Source: Hysterangium stoloniferum
Lineage: Eukaryota > Basidiomycota > Agaricomycetes > Hysterangiales > Hysterangiaceae
DNA length: 64,000 nt
Reading direction: 5' to 3'
Assembly (NCBI GenBank): GCA_015178975.1
Contig: WHVD01000249.1
Coordinates: 1 to 64,000, forward strand
In this document: positions 12,743-24,800 of the stretch, piece by piece
How positions within the stretch are numbered: position 1 is the stretch's first letter
Layout: each line of letters starts with the position of its first letter
The notes under the pieces: model-generated
What the model was told of the DNA's origin: nothing
The model's input: only the letters and a program-made list of their open reading frames with translations
Database searches by the model: none
Translations under genes and position numbers: made by a program

Positions 12743-12960
12743 CAGTCGAACCCCTCTTAACCCATACCTCTGATAACCCATAACCCCTTATATCCCATAG
12801 TTCGAGCTGTCTACCAACTTGGTTTGCAGGAAATTGCATACCATAACCCATAGGTCCGCAATAACCCATAACCCATACCCCTCAGAAGGCAAAACCCATA
12901 CTGAATTAGATGTAGTCCCTTAATTTTATTGTCAAATAATCAATCATTGTTAGCTCATCA
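12743..12960. repeat. Left terminal and subterminal repeats of the pogo-like element
   Basis: The inverted repeat is followed by several copies of aacccata and cccata, partly in tandem. The right end (30660-30736) has similar clusters in inverted order. Such clusters often bind transposase, but binding here is an inference. Confidence 0.7.
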
Positions 12961-13156
12961 CAATGATGCACCACTGCACCTACTGAATAGCCCCCAAGTA
13001 AACTTTTACAATTTTTTTTCCCCTCAAAAATATTAATATGACAATCCTATTGAGCTGAGTTTGAAATATGTGTCCGTGGCTGATAGAATGTGTCGCATCT
13101 ATAGTTGTTTGTTGATTGAACCTACTGAGCTTTTATTATCCATATCCAAGGATAGT

Positions 13157-15296
13157 ATGGCTCCTAGACCACTTGAAATTCTTAAGAAAGGGCTTGCTAA
13201 ATTTACAGAAACAATCAAGACTTGCAAGAAGGAACTTGGTGCAAAGCTAGCTAGGGCAGAAACCATTTCGTCATCAGATGAGCACTGGTTGGACAATGAA
13301 GCAAACACTATTGATGAGCAATGTGTTCTTGACACCTTGGAGTCAGCCTCAGACTATGAGCGAGGGCTTGAACGCTTGGATGAAAATGGAAAGGCAATTG
13401 TGAGGAAGCTGAGGGAATGGGCTGGTGACTTGGTGAAGGTTGCAGGAAACAAACGGAAATGTACAACTTTTTTAATGCCTGAGAAAAGCAAATTACTAAT
13501 AACTCTGTGAAGACTCCATATACGAGAAAGGACCTAAAGCACCTAAGAAGAAATCTGATAAGCCAGTCACTGCTTGTACTTTTACAAAGAAAGAAAATGC
13601 TACATTGGCTCAGCGCATAGAAATCCTTGATTGGCACTACAAAAATGGCCAAAACCAATCAAAGACGGCTCAGCATTTCAATCCAATCTACCCAAACCTT
13701 AAGATCAAACAGCCATTAGTCTCAGCATGGATCAAAGAAGAAGCAAAATGGCGTGAGCTTTGGGAACAGGCAAACCACCAAAGTGACCGGATGATGAAAC
13801 GAGCTCGACAGACTGAGCATCTGGAGGTTTCTGAAATGATGTATTTATGGGTTTTGAAGGCTATGGGTGATGAAATTCTGCTTACTGGGGAAGTCCTTCG
13901 CCAGAAATGGAACCAGTTTGCAGACTTGGTGGGTATTCCCGAAGATGAGAGACTGACATTGAGCAATGGTTGGTTGGCACGTTTGAAGGACAGGAATGGC
14001 TTGAAGGAGATGAAGAGACATGGGGAAGCTGCATCAGCACATGCTGACACTGTGGAGAGGGAGCGAAAACAGATTCAAGAGCTTATTATAAAGTACAAAT
14101 ATGAGCGTCGTGATATCTTTAACATGGATGAAACAGGTCTTGTTTATGGGTACATACCTATTTCCTTATTTCTACCTCCATATCTGACTCCAATGCATAG
14201 ACTTGTACCAGACAGAGGCCTGTCAGATCATAAACAATCAGGAGTCAAAAGCAAAAAGCTCAGGTTGACACACACATTCACAACAAATGCCGACGGGTCT
14301 GAGAAACTCCCAGCTTTCATCAGTGGGAAAGCAGCACAGCCACGAGCTTTCAACAAGAAGACCGGAATCCAATTGGGGTTTTACTACCGAAATAATGCAA
14401 AAGCTTGGATGACTGCACAACTCTATCAAGACTGGATTCAGCAGTGGGATCACGAACTTGGAGACAAAAATCGAAAAATACTTCTTCTTCAAGATAACTT
14501 TTCTGGCCACATTGTTCCTACCCACCTTCAAAACATCTGAGTTGAAAACTTCGAGCCAAACCTCACTGCACATGTCCAACCAAATGACCAAGGTATCATC
14601 AGATGCTTCAAAGCCCACTACCGTACCAGGTTTATTCAACGGGCTGTTGATCATTACGACGAAGGTATAACACCGGCTCAAATCTATGACATTAATCAGT
14701 TGCAAGCAATGCGGATAGCAGATGCTTCTTGGCATGATGTCGACACAACGACCATTCGCAATTGCTGGCGCAAAGCAGGAATCTTACCTGAAATAAATCC
14801 CACTTTGTCTCACCCTTTAATTCCAATTACTTCACTCCTCAATGATCCTTCCTCCGAGTCCCAAATGTATCCAGTTGCCCACACTGAAAAGCAAGTTGAG
14901 GCTGCACTCGATGATTTGGTTGCTACAGGGGCACTCCAGATGAAGAATCGAATGGATGTTGAATCTCTTCTCAACCCGGCTGGTGAATCTCATGCCTTGA
15001 TGGAGGCATCGGACAAGGAAATCTATCAGTCTGTTATTGATTCAATTGTGGCACATGAGAACATCAAGATAAATGGTGGAGACGATGTTGATGAGGATAT
15101 ACCCATTGAACCTCACCCCACCCGGTGTGATGTTCTCAAGGCAGTATCCACCATCAACAGGTACATTGATGACAGGAATGACCCCATCACACGCAAATTC
15201 AAAGCAATTCTGGGCTCATTCAAACGGCAGCTCCACCTCGAAGCAACAACGAGTCTGAAAGAAACTGTTATAACTGACTTCTTTCAGAAATCATAG
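13157..15296 (+). pseudogene. Pogo/Fot1-type DDE transposase with one premature stop
   Basis: Coding starts at ATG 13157 (MAPRPLEIL) or the upstream in-frame ATG at 13061. Two introns fit: 13461-13512 (52 nt) and 14150-14200 (51 nt). The N-terminal helix-turn-helix region (AQRIEILDWHYKNGQNQS; about 13600-13750) and a CENP-B-like second DNA-binding region come first. The DDE catalytic part follows: D in NMDETG (about 14125), then FTTNADGSEKLP, D in LLQDNFSGH (about 14495) and D in QPNDQG (about 14580). A TGA at 14538-14540, between the second and third catalytic Asp, stops the frame; family members usually have Arg there, which fits CGA-to-TGA. The frame then continues to TAG 15294-15296. The protein would bind the element's ends and move it by cut and paste in the nucleus, but this copy is presumably inactive. 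Confidence 0.9.
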
Positions 15297-15501
15297 ATGG
15301 ATCACACACCTTAGTCTACACTTGTTGCAGTAACTGTCAGGGGACTCTCTGTCACAAACCCTAGGAAGCACCATTTTCTCATCTCATTGAAGTCCTTGAG
15401 TCCACAGTCCAACCCCTGCCTTTGTCACATTCCCTCTCCTTGTGGATATCAACCACTCTGGCTAATATGTAGAGTAGAGGACTAACTTCAGAAGTTCATA
15501 G
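15297..15501. other. 3' flank of the transposase gene inside the pogo-like element
   Basis: About 200 bases lie between the transposase stop and the Gypsy insertion at CATAG (15497-15501). I see no ORF. The rest of this flank resumes at 30335 and runs to the right inverted repeat, including a repeated cttcggattccctcctgcta at about 30452 and 30523. Confidence 0.6.
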
Positions 15502-16487
15502 TGTTACGACCGTGTCGTAACCCATGTCACAACCCGATGGTCTCCGAGAATACTACAGTCTATCAATGTTCGAAGTTATTGATCAAGTCATCATTTCGGC
15601 AACCTTCGGAATACCGACACTGACGTATACCTTCGTGGCGATCAAACCTCGTTTACGCCCCTGTCAAAATATACTCTACCATCTGGTTATGCTTTGATAC
15701 GTCCCCTTTCATTATGATGATCCGTTTTACTCTATGTTTCACATATGCCCATATATACCTGTAGCCCGTGGACTATTCCCTTTTCTCGTAATTCCGCTCT
15801 CGGCTAAATCTCGGCTTCCGATCTTATCGTAACCTTCCGGTTCCTAGTCAAGCTTATTTGTCGATGCCGTTTTCCGCTCTTCCCTTAGTTAGTAGTTTCT
15901 AGACGCCGATAACTCATATATAAACCCACTGTAAATGTAGTTATTAGACAATCAGAATATCGACTTAGAATATCGACTTAGATCGACTTAGATACCCTCT
16001 AATTTCCGACTCCATTATCTATTCACGACCACCACATTCCGACTCCATCCGATTTACGATTCAACCTACATTTACGACTTCAACCTCTAATCTCCAACTC
16101 TCAGTCTCCGACTGTCTCAGTCTCCGACTGTCTCAGTCTCCGACTGTCTCAGTCTCCGACTGTCTCAGTCTCCGTCTCTCAGTCTCTGACTCTCTCAGTC
16201 TCCGACTCTTTCAGTCTCCGACTCTCTCAGTCTCCGACTCTCTCAGTCTCCGACTCTCTCAGTCTCCGACTCTTGGTCTCCGACCCCTCAACCCAACCCT
16301 CAACTTATCCTTCGGTTTCCGATCGGTAGTTTACCGAGAGGTTTACTTGACAGGACTAGTTTTCGCCTGCCCGAAATTTAAGGACACCTGACGGTAACTT
16401 GCGAGGGCGCAGCACATAAGCTGAAGCCAAGTCCTTCCGTTCGGTCCCCGTCGGTCTGCCGACATCCGTCAGTTTCTGTTCTTAACA
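15502..16487 (+). mobile_element. 5' LTR of Gyp1 (986 bp)
   Basis: It starts TGTTACGACC and ends TTCTTAACA. Directly after it comes gtatattctgattt, which also follows the family-2 LTR at 20051, so the primer-site region is shared by the two families. It contains a minisatellite and a GC-rich block near its right end (16401-16440). Confidence 0.9.
16096..16280 (+). repeat. Minisatellite in the Gyp1 LTR
   Basis: About eleven imperfect copies of a 16-17 base unit, ctcagtctccgactgt or a variant, lie in tandem. The 3' LTR carries fewer copies (about 30003-30120), which explains most of the length difference between the two LTRs. Confidence 0.85.
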
Positions 16488-18661
16488 GTATATTCTGATT
16501 TCTACTCGCAAACCCGTCCTTATATCTATTCATTTGTTCATCACTCCACATCGGCATCGCATTACTTATCTTTTACAGAACCCTTTTGTGTTTTCAGACT
16601 TCACTCTGATTTCCAGATGCAAAGATAAGTTAATGGCCAAAGCTGATCCTGTTTTACTCAGATTCCACTCATTTTGCCCTGCTTCGATCCTTGTTTCGTC
16701 CTGCCCCTGGTTTGCTCGGCTCCCGATTATTTCCGGATATTCCGAATGGACTAATTTACCACTAGTCACCATACTCTCGGAATCCATCGGCTCCCGGAAA
16801 TTCGCTATATCTGCCATTTACCTTGATGGTATATTATGGATTCAAGTTCGCAATGTGTTGGCCACCTAGTGCTTGGTTTTCTTTACAGATATACCTTCCT
16901 AAACCATTGCTCATAACTCCAAATTGACATCGCCTTGCTTACCCTTGTTCTTTGCCTCGCCTTCGGACCTTTTTCGGGTCCCGACCCCTTTTCCGAACTT
17001 TTGTTTGGACCCTTTTCCGACTTACCCTTTGGTCCATGCTGTCCCATGCATGTTCCTTGCCTTGTCACTACCTTCCGACCCATTCTCCGACTATTCTCCG
17101 ACTATTCGGATTCCTCTCAACCTCTGCATTGATTCCTACAATGACTCTCCAGACTTTCCGGCTTTTTCGGCAGGTCGGACTCCGAGTCAGGAAGATTTTA
17201 CGCAGTACCCATCTCTCATCGGCTTTTGCAACCTGGATACATTCCAAACTGCAATACGCTTTCCGGTTCCCTTCTGGGACATTTTCTGGCTCTTTTCAGT
17301 TTCTCTGAGGAGCATTTATTTGTTTCCCTTGTGGATCAAATCTGGACGTCACCCCTTTGACTAGCAGTATGAGTTGCTTGATTATTTCTAGGATACCACT
17401 GTCTCACCCACTATAATCCGTTGATTTCCGGGTATTGAGCAGTAAATTTTCCGAAACTTCCGATGCCTCTCATTTGTCTGTATTGGTCTGCTCTGAATAT
17501 TTTCAGACATCTCTGGCCTTCGGGCAACCCTTTGCCTTTCTGGGCATTTCTGGCCTTTTGGTACCTCTGGTCCCTTTTGGCGTGTTCTACTCTTTCAGTC
17601 AACTTTGGATTCTTCGGATTCCTTGGATTTCCGGATTTTCTGGAATCTTCGGACCCTTTGGATTTCAATTACCTGTTGAGTATATGCTCGTGAAGATCAG
17701 TTTAATCTGGCTTTTCAGGCATCTCTGGCCTTCGGGCACCCATGGCCCTTCTGGGCCTGGCCTTTTCGGCATCTCTGGTCTTTTGGCTTGCCACTCTCTC
17801 ACTTAAACTCGGATTCCATGGTTTCTTCTGAACTTTCCGAAACCCTCGGAACTTTTGGATTCTTCAGACTTCCGGACTTTCTGGAATTTCCAGATCCTTT
17901 GGATCCTACTTATTTGTTGAGTGATTGTTTGCTGAGATCAGTTAATCCAGCCTTTCAGGCACTTTTGGCCTTCGGGCAACCCTCAGCCCTTTTCTCGGGC
18001 ACCCCTGGCCTCTTTTGGCACTCTTGGCCTTCGGGCAAGCCTCGGCCCTTTTGGGCACCTCAAGCCTTTTGGCATATTCGGCCCTTTAGGCATTTTATGG
18101 CTGTTTTCGGCATGTTCAACACTTTCACTTAACTTCGGATTCCTCAGATTTCCGGACTTTCCGGAATCCTCGGATCTTTTCATTCCCAATTATCTGTTGA
18201 GTGTTTGCTTGCCAAAAATCAGTTTTAATCCAGCCTTTCAGGCAAACTTTGGCCTTCGGGCAATCCTAGCCTTTTGGTTCCCTGGCCTTCTTCCGGCCTT
18301 TTCAGCCCTTTTGTCTGACTTCAAATTCTGTGAATTTTCAGACCTTTCTGGAATCCTCGGACTTTCCAAAACCTTTGGATTTTTGGATTTTCTTGGACTT
18401 TCCGAAATCCTCAAATTTTCGGGAACCCTCGGATTTTCCAGAAACCTCGGACTCTCCGAAATTTAACTCTTTGTTGAGTTTTTCTTCTTGCCATGATTGT
18501 TTTTATCTCGGCTTTTTAGCATATATGGCTTTTTGCGCCATTCCAACCATTTTAGCATACTTGGTCTTTTGGCACCAATGTTTCAGCTCAATTTCAGATT
18601 TCCGGATTTACCAATCTCTCCGAACTTTTGGAAATTTCGGATTCCGAAAATGCTGACACCC
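16488..18661 (+). repeat. Degenerate interior of Gyp1 with long tandem repeats
   Basis: No gag or RT can be read here. From about 17400 the sequence is C/T-rich, with phrases such as ttccggactttc, ggccttcgggca and a unit ending in a tgttgagt phrase. Those phrases recur at about 17671, 17912, 18193 and 18473, so the unit is about 245-280 bases and strongly diverged. The first 400 bases may be leader. Open frames here are by-products of low stop-codon density and I do not call genes. Confidence 0.65.
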
Positions 18662-19331
18662 GGCCCTTCTCCGAATACCTTTCTGCCTTCAATATGGTCA
18701 TCCACTTCTGTCCCGGCCACCTTGGTGGAAAACCTGACGCTATGACTAGACGATGGGACGTCTATCCTAAAGAGGGGAGTAGTGACTACGCCACAGTTAA
18801 TCTGCATATTTTCAAGCCTATGTTTTCATCGGAACAACTGTCCGAGTTAATCCGAGCTACTTACCTTATACATCCAGTCATGCGCAGTGTTATCCTTATG
18901 GACACCGAAAATTACATCAAGATATACTATCGGCAATTCCATTAGACCCAGTCACCAAAGCACACCTCAATAACCCGTCCGACCCCGATCATTCCCGATG
19001 GTCACTCGACCCGCAAGGTTTCATTAAACTTGACAATTGCATATATGTTCTGGACTCCAACACTCTCCGACTTCGAGTTTTACAGCATAAAACATGACCA
19101 CCAGTTCTCGGGACATTTTCAGTATCAATTTACCATCAGACCTTTCCGAAGAGAATATACATGGCCCAGTCTCCGAGATTTTGTCAAGCATTATTGTAAA
19201 TCATGCACCAACTGTGCACGTTCCCAATCAAGACGTCACAAATTATATGGCCCACTCAAACAACTCCCAATACCGGAAAAACCCTGGAATTCAATATCAA
19301 TGGATTTCATCGAAGACCTACCAGCATCCAA
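18662..19331 (+). pseudogene. pol: Gyp1 pol remnant: RNase H tail and integrase start
   Basis: The translated blocks match the family-2 pol (21826-25638) closely: SEYLSAFNMV, GGKPDAMTRRWDVYPKEG, REYTWPSLRDFVKHYCKSC and ISMDFIEDLPAS. Frameshifts and substitutions are frequent. The sequence ends at the composite insertion, just after the first integrase Asp. The match shows that Gyp1 and family 2 are related. Confidence 0.85.
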
Positions 19332-20051
19332 TGTTACGACCGTGTCGCAACCCTATCGGCCCCGAGGTTATCGCCACTTGTCAACGTTTCAAGTCGTCCC
19401 CTCGGAAACCATCGGCCCCGAAGCTGACGAATGTTTCGCGAATATCAAACTCCATTTACGCCCACGTCAAATAACTCGTATTGTCTGGTCAAACTTTGAT
19501 ACGTCCCCTTTATTATGTTGATCCGTTCAATCTTATGTTTCGCATATGTCTATCTATATTTGTAGTCCTCGAACCATTTCCTTTTATCGTAATTCCGCTC
19601 TCGGTTATCATCGGCCTCCGAACTAATCATAAACTTCCCGTTCCTAGTCAAGCTTATTGTTAATACCGTGTTCCGCCCTTCTCCCCATTAGTATTTTCCA
19701 GACGCCTGTTACTTGTATATGAACCCGCTGTAATTGTAGTTACTGGACAATCAGAATATCGACTCAGAATACCCTCATACACCTGTATCAGTCTCATACT
19801 AAGACTCCCCCCATCCGCCTTCGCGTGCGCTCGCCCACTTCCGGCCCCGACCCCTTGGCCCGACGCTCGACTTGTCCTTCGATTCCGATCGGTATCACGC
19901 CGAAAGGTACTCACTAGGACTAGTCTTCACCCGCCCGAAATTTAAGGACATCCTGCGGATATTTGCGAGGGCGCAGCCCATAAGCTGAAGCCAAGTCCTT
20001 CCGATCGGTCCCTGTCGGCCACCGACATTAGTCAGTTTCCAGTTCTTAACA
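19332..20051 (+). mobile_element. Left LTR of the family-2 composite (720 bp)
   Basis: It begins TGTTACGACCGTGTCGCAACCC and ends TTCTTAACA. It has the same length as the inverted LTR at 26849-27568 and nearly the same length as the solo LTR at 28877-29597. It is followed by gtatattctgatttcac and then the gag ATG at 20090. Confidence 0.92.
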
Positions 20052-20089
20052 GTATATTCTGATTTCACACTCGCATTTTCCATCTAAAC

Positions 20090-20974
20090 ATGCCTCCGAG
20101 GAAAAATGCTAAGCCTAGCGGCGAAGCAGAATCTTCCACTCTCAAGTCTCCTTTTCTGTATACAGCCCGAGCTACTCAGAAAACTCCGCTACCAGAAACC
20201 TCCGAAGAATCTCGCTTTGTGGAGATTACCGGCGATGCTGAAGAAGTAACTGAAGCAACCGATCCCGAAGCAACTGAGGAGATTAACAATCAACCAGTTT
20301 CGGAACACGAACCCGAGGATGGCGACCAACCTCAGGCTAGTGGCTCCAAGAAGTCTGCAAAGAAGAAACCGGCTCTCGACCCTGAAGAAACATGGGAATT
20401 GTTTTCAGGTACACTAGGATCCCTTAATGAATTCCTTAAAAGCAATATCAAGGAAAAGGAACCTGGGCAAACCCGAGTCAACAAACCCGAGCCATTTACT
20501 GGCTCAAACCCGAAGAAATTGCCGACATTCCTTATGCAATGTCGATTCAACTTTCGGGACTGCCCGGCTGCATTCGCAACGGATGACCGAAAGGTAAACT
20601 TCGCACTCTCATACCTTAAGGATTCCGCAGCAGCCTGGTTTGAACCCGCATTTTCTGGCCTCACCTCTGAAGACCCCGATTGGCTCCACGATTGGGATGC
20701 CTTTGTCGAGGAACTCGAAACCAACTTCGGCCCCTACGACCAAACCGGCGATGCCGAAACCGGGCTTTCTAATCTCAAAATGAAAGACACTCAGCGCATC
20801 ACCGATTATATCGTCCAGTTCAACAACCTCGCCGCGCGTTGCGACTGGGGCGATTCGGCCCTCCGTTACCAGTTTTACTCCGGCCTTCCATCTCGCCTCA
20901 AAGACGAAGTCTCCAAAGGAGAGACCGGCAAGCCGAAAACCCTCCCTCTCATGCGCCTGAAAGCCCAAAACGCA
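20090..20974 (+). pseudogene. gag: Truncated gag of the left family-2 copy
   Basis: It starts MPPRKNAKPSGE and matches the right-arm gag residue by residue through MRLKAQNA, about 295 codons. At 20975 the sequence switches to an unrelated gene fragment, in a frame that does not match it, and the open frame ends at 21103. The zinc knuckle is lost. It is a 3' truncated gag. Confidence 0.88.
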
Positions 20975-20975
20975 A

Positions 20976-21729
20976 GCAGTGCTTGCAAAGAACAAGCAGC
21001 AGGAGGCCGATCGGGCACGGGAGGAGGCGGCGAAAAAAAAGCGGGAGGGAAAAGTGAGTCGGCTTTGGTGTCTTTTGTGAACCTTACTGACAATATCTGT
21101 TAGCGCAAGGCTGCAACGCCTTCGGAGTCCGATGACGAAGAGGGAGAGGAGGACGAGGAGGATGCACCGGGGCCGTCGAGCCCCAAGGTGGGTTCGGTTT
21201 CCTAAAATAAAACTTCCCAAATAATTTTTTATAGAAACAAAAGCAGGCCCCCAAGGCGGGGCCCGAAAATGACCCCAAGTGCAATCGGTGCACGAAACGG
21301 GGCCGAACCTGTCATCCCCGGACCAATGGTCGGGGCCGCACTTGTCAAGAGTGCGCTGATCAGAAGCTTGGGTGTGTTTTTCCGGGGGCCGATGGCTCAT
21401 TCCAGGAGCGACAGGCCGATGCTCTAGAAGAGCAAAACCGCCTCATGCGGACCTACTTCTCGGAGACGAGCCGGTACCGATATGAGATGTTGCGACAACA
21501 AGGGCTCGTAACTGAGCAATTGCGACTCTTGGGCGTCGGGCTGGAGAAACAGACCAGTGTTATCGAGTCTCTCGGTGGTCAACTTGAGCAGTATTTGGAA
21601 GTCTCGAGTTGCGGTGGGCATGAAATTGGGGTTTCGGAGAAGGTCGGTGATGTGGTATCGGTGGCTGTCGGTGCGGAGGTGGGTTCGGAGGTCGGAGAGG
21701 AGGGAGAAGTTGTAGAGGGAGAAAATTAG
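20976..21729 (+). pseudogene. 5'-truncated Cys-cluster gene fused behind gag
   Basis: Three exons can be read: up to 21053, 21104-21187 and 21235-21729, with introns of 50 and 47 nt, both phase 0. The protein has a basic/acidic coiled region (QQEADRAREEAAKKKREGK), an acidic segment (SESDDEEGEEDEED), and then a cluster of the form CX2CX6C, spacer, CX2CX6C (KCNRCTKRGRTC; TCQECADQKLGC, 21270-21360). A helical Glu/Gln-rich tail follows, to TAG at 21727-21729. The layout recalls fungal Zn2Cys6-like DNA-binding proteins, but the spacing differs from the classical six-Cys motif. The first exon is cut by the composite junction and is out of frame with gag. A second gene of the same layout occurs at 38404-38690 plus 56994-57313. 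Confidence 0.75.
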
Positions 21730-21825
21730 ATAGTAAAATATATCGGTTTTTCTTTTTAAACAAACAAATCATAGCGTGAAAACATAAGGCATAGTCGGAA
21801 AAAGGTCGGATACCGCGTGATAGTC
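21730..21825. other. Junction between the Cys-cluster gene and the family-2 pol
   Basis: A short A/T-rich segment separates the convergent stops of the plus-strand Cys-cluster gene and the minus-strand pol. The deletion that joined the two copies should lie here. No LTR sequence is visible. Confidence 0.5.
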
Positions 21826-24800
21826 TTATAAGGAATTGAGAGGACCGGGTTTGTTCGGATAAGCTTGGTGAAACCCTAAAACGATTTCCGAGGCATTACC
21901 GAGCTCTGTAGCTAGGATCCATGAAGTTTCTTCATCTGTACCTTCATAGCCAGCCCATTTGACCAAATAAAGTAATTTGCATGAGCGTCGGCGATTGTCG
22001 ATTTTTGAGTCTAGGATTTCTGATATCTCGAATTCGGGTTCCCCATCAATAATCACGGGTGGAGGTGGTGGCTGTATGCGATCCGGTATATTGTTAGGAA
22101 CACAAGGTTCTAACATAGATACATGAAATACCGGGTGCACTGCACGCATGTTGTCGGGGAGCCGAAGCGTCCATGAAAGTGTGCCGGCTTGTGCTATAAC
22201 TTCGAAAGGACCTAAATATTTTTCAGAGAGCTTCTTAGAAGGTCTAGTAGTTCGGAAAAACTCGGCTTTAACGAATACTCGGTCTCCGATCTTGAAATCA
22301 GGAGGTGGAAGTCGGTTTTTATCCGCAGACCGTTGGTATCGTTCTTGAGCCATTGCGATAGTTTTACGAAGTTCTTGATGTAGCTCGTCGAGGTTTGTAA
22401 CAAAGTCTTGAGCACGGGCGGATGCGAGATCGCGTTCCGGGTGGATTGCGATGTTGGGGTTGTAGCCTTTATTTGCGAAGAAAGGCGAAATGCCAGTAGT
22501 GGCATTTGGTGCGTTGTTGTATGCGAATTCGGCCAGCGGTAGTAGTGATTTCCAATTGTCTTGTTGATAGTTGCAATAGACACGGATGTATTGCTCCAAG
22601 GTTTGATTCATGCGTTCGGTTTGTCCATCGCCTTCCGGGTGATAGCCCGAAGTGAAGTGTAACTTCATGTCTAGTGCTTTTCCGAGTGACCTAAAGAAGT
22701 GAGAGACAAACTCGGAGCCGCGATCGGATGTGACATGCGACGGAACGCCATGCTTGGAAAATACGTGGGTAACGAATAATTCAGCTAACTGTACAGATGT
22801 TATCGTGTCATATGTTGGAATGAAAATACTTTGCTTTGAGAGCCGATCCACAACAACTAGGATTGCTGTGTGACCTTCGGATGCCGGTAGGTGCTCGATA
22901 AAATCCATAGAAATCGAGTTCCAGGGTTTTTCCGGTATCGGTAATTGTTTGAGTAGGCCATATGGTTTGTGTCGCTGTGATTTAGAGCGTAAACACGTAG
23001 TACAGGATTTACAATAGTGCTTAACAAAATCTCGGATGCCGGGCCATGTATATTCTCTTCTAATGAGTGAGAGGGTCTTATTGAGGCCGAAATGTCCTGA
23101 GATTGGGTGGTCGTGCTTATGTTGTAGGATTCGCAGCCGAAGGGTGTCGGAATCCGGTACATAAATGCGATTGTCAAGTCGAATGAAACCTTGTGAGTCT
23201 AATGACCATCGGGGCTGATCGGGGTCGGACGGGTTATCGAGGTGTGCTTTGGTGACTGGGTCTAATGGAATTGCCGATAGCATGTCTTGATGTAACTTTT
23301 CGGTATCCATAAGGATAACACTTCGCAAGACTGGATGAATGAGGTAAGTGGCTCGGATAGATGCGGACAGTTGTTCCGATGAAAACATAGGTTTGAAATT
23401 ATGCGGATTAACTGTGGCGTAGTCGCTACTCCCCTCTTTAGGATAGACGTCCCATCGTCTAGTCATAGCGTCGGGTTTTCCACCAAGGCGGCCGGGACGG
23501 AAGCGGATTACCATGTTGAAAGCGGAGAGGTATTCGGACCATCGAGCTTGTCGACGGGTGAGAAGTTTTGTGGTTGAAAAGTAAACTAAATTTTTGTGGT
23601 CTGTAATAACATCTACCGGGTGGGCCGAGCCCTCCAAATAATGTCGCCATGTCTTGAAAGCTTCAAATATTGCGAGTAATTCCTTATCGTGAACGTCGTA
23701 GTTGAGTTCGGGCGCCGAGAATGTGCGAGACAGAAAAGCTACTGGGTGTACTTCACCATCGGTGTCCAGAATGGACAATATCGCGGCAAGCGCATAGTCC
23801 GAAGCATCAGTTTCCACGATGAGTTGAACGTCGGGTTTCCAGTGCGACAAGATAGGGGCGGATGTAAACGCACTTTTCAATTCCTGGAATGCCGATCGGC
23901 ATTCTTCGGAGAAATTCCACGGGGTGTCTTTGCGAGTAAGACGAGTGAGCGGAACGGTAATTTTTGAGTAATTGTGAATGAAACGGCGATAAAAATTGGC
24001 GAAGCCTAAAAAGGATTGAATATCTTTAACCTTTCGGGGTTCCGGCCAATCTTGAATGACTTGAATTTTAGCGTCGTCCATGCGGAGACCATCGGGTCCC
24101 ATCATGAAGCCTAAGTATTCAACCGTGTCGACATCAAAAGAACATTTTTTACCATTCGCAAAAAGACCATGTTTTCGGAGTCTTCGGAGGACTTCACGGA
24201 CGTGTTCATCATGAAGTGTAGGGTCTTCGGAGAAGATGAGGATGTCGTCTAGGTACACAATGACAAAGACGTCAAGGAGGTCGGAAAAGACATCGTTGAT
24301 AAAACGTTGAAAGACCGACGGAGCGTTGGTGAGGCCGAAAGGCATTACTAACCATTCAAAGGAGCCATAGCGAGTGCGAAAAGCCGTTTTCCATTCGTCG
24401 CCTTCGGCGATCCGAACCAAATGATAGGCGTGTTTGAGATCTATCTTTGTATAAATTCGGGCCTTCCGAGGGGCATCGAGTAAATCGGAGATTAATGGTA
24501 ATGGGTACTTGTCTTTTCGAGTAATCGCGTTTAGTCCTCGAAAGTCAACGCAAAGTCGAAGGGAACCGTCTTTTTTCCGAACGAATAGGACAGGGGCTCC
24601 ATAGGGAGACTTTGAGGGTCGGATAAAACCTATAGCCAAATGTTCATCCAAGAAATCTCGGATAGCCGATAATTCGGACTGCGAGAGAGGATAAACTGGG
24701 CCTAGGGGCGGATGTGAACCATCTTCAATATCAATTTTCAAATCGTAAGGCCTGTGAGGGGCGAGTCGATCGGCTTTTTGTTTACTGAAGACATCTGCAA

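Noticed and set aside
16096-16280. CRISPR-like array
   Set aside because: Units are contiguous without unique spacers and lie in an LTR of a eukaryotic element.
16534-18656. Many overlapping frames in the Gyp1 interior
   Set aside because: They are Phe/Leu/Ser-rich by-products of a C/T-rich repeat and show no conserved domain.
20090-21103. A real gag fusion protein with the Cys-cluster gene
   Set aside because: The captured exon's reading frame is shifted by one base from gag, so the fusion frame ends in the first intron.
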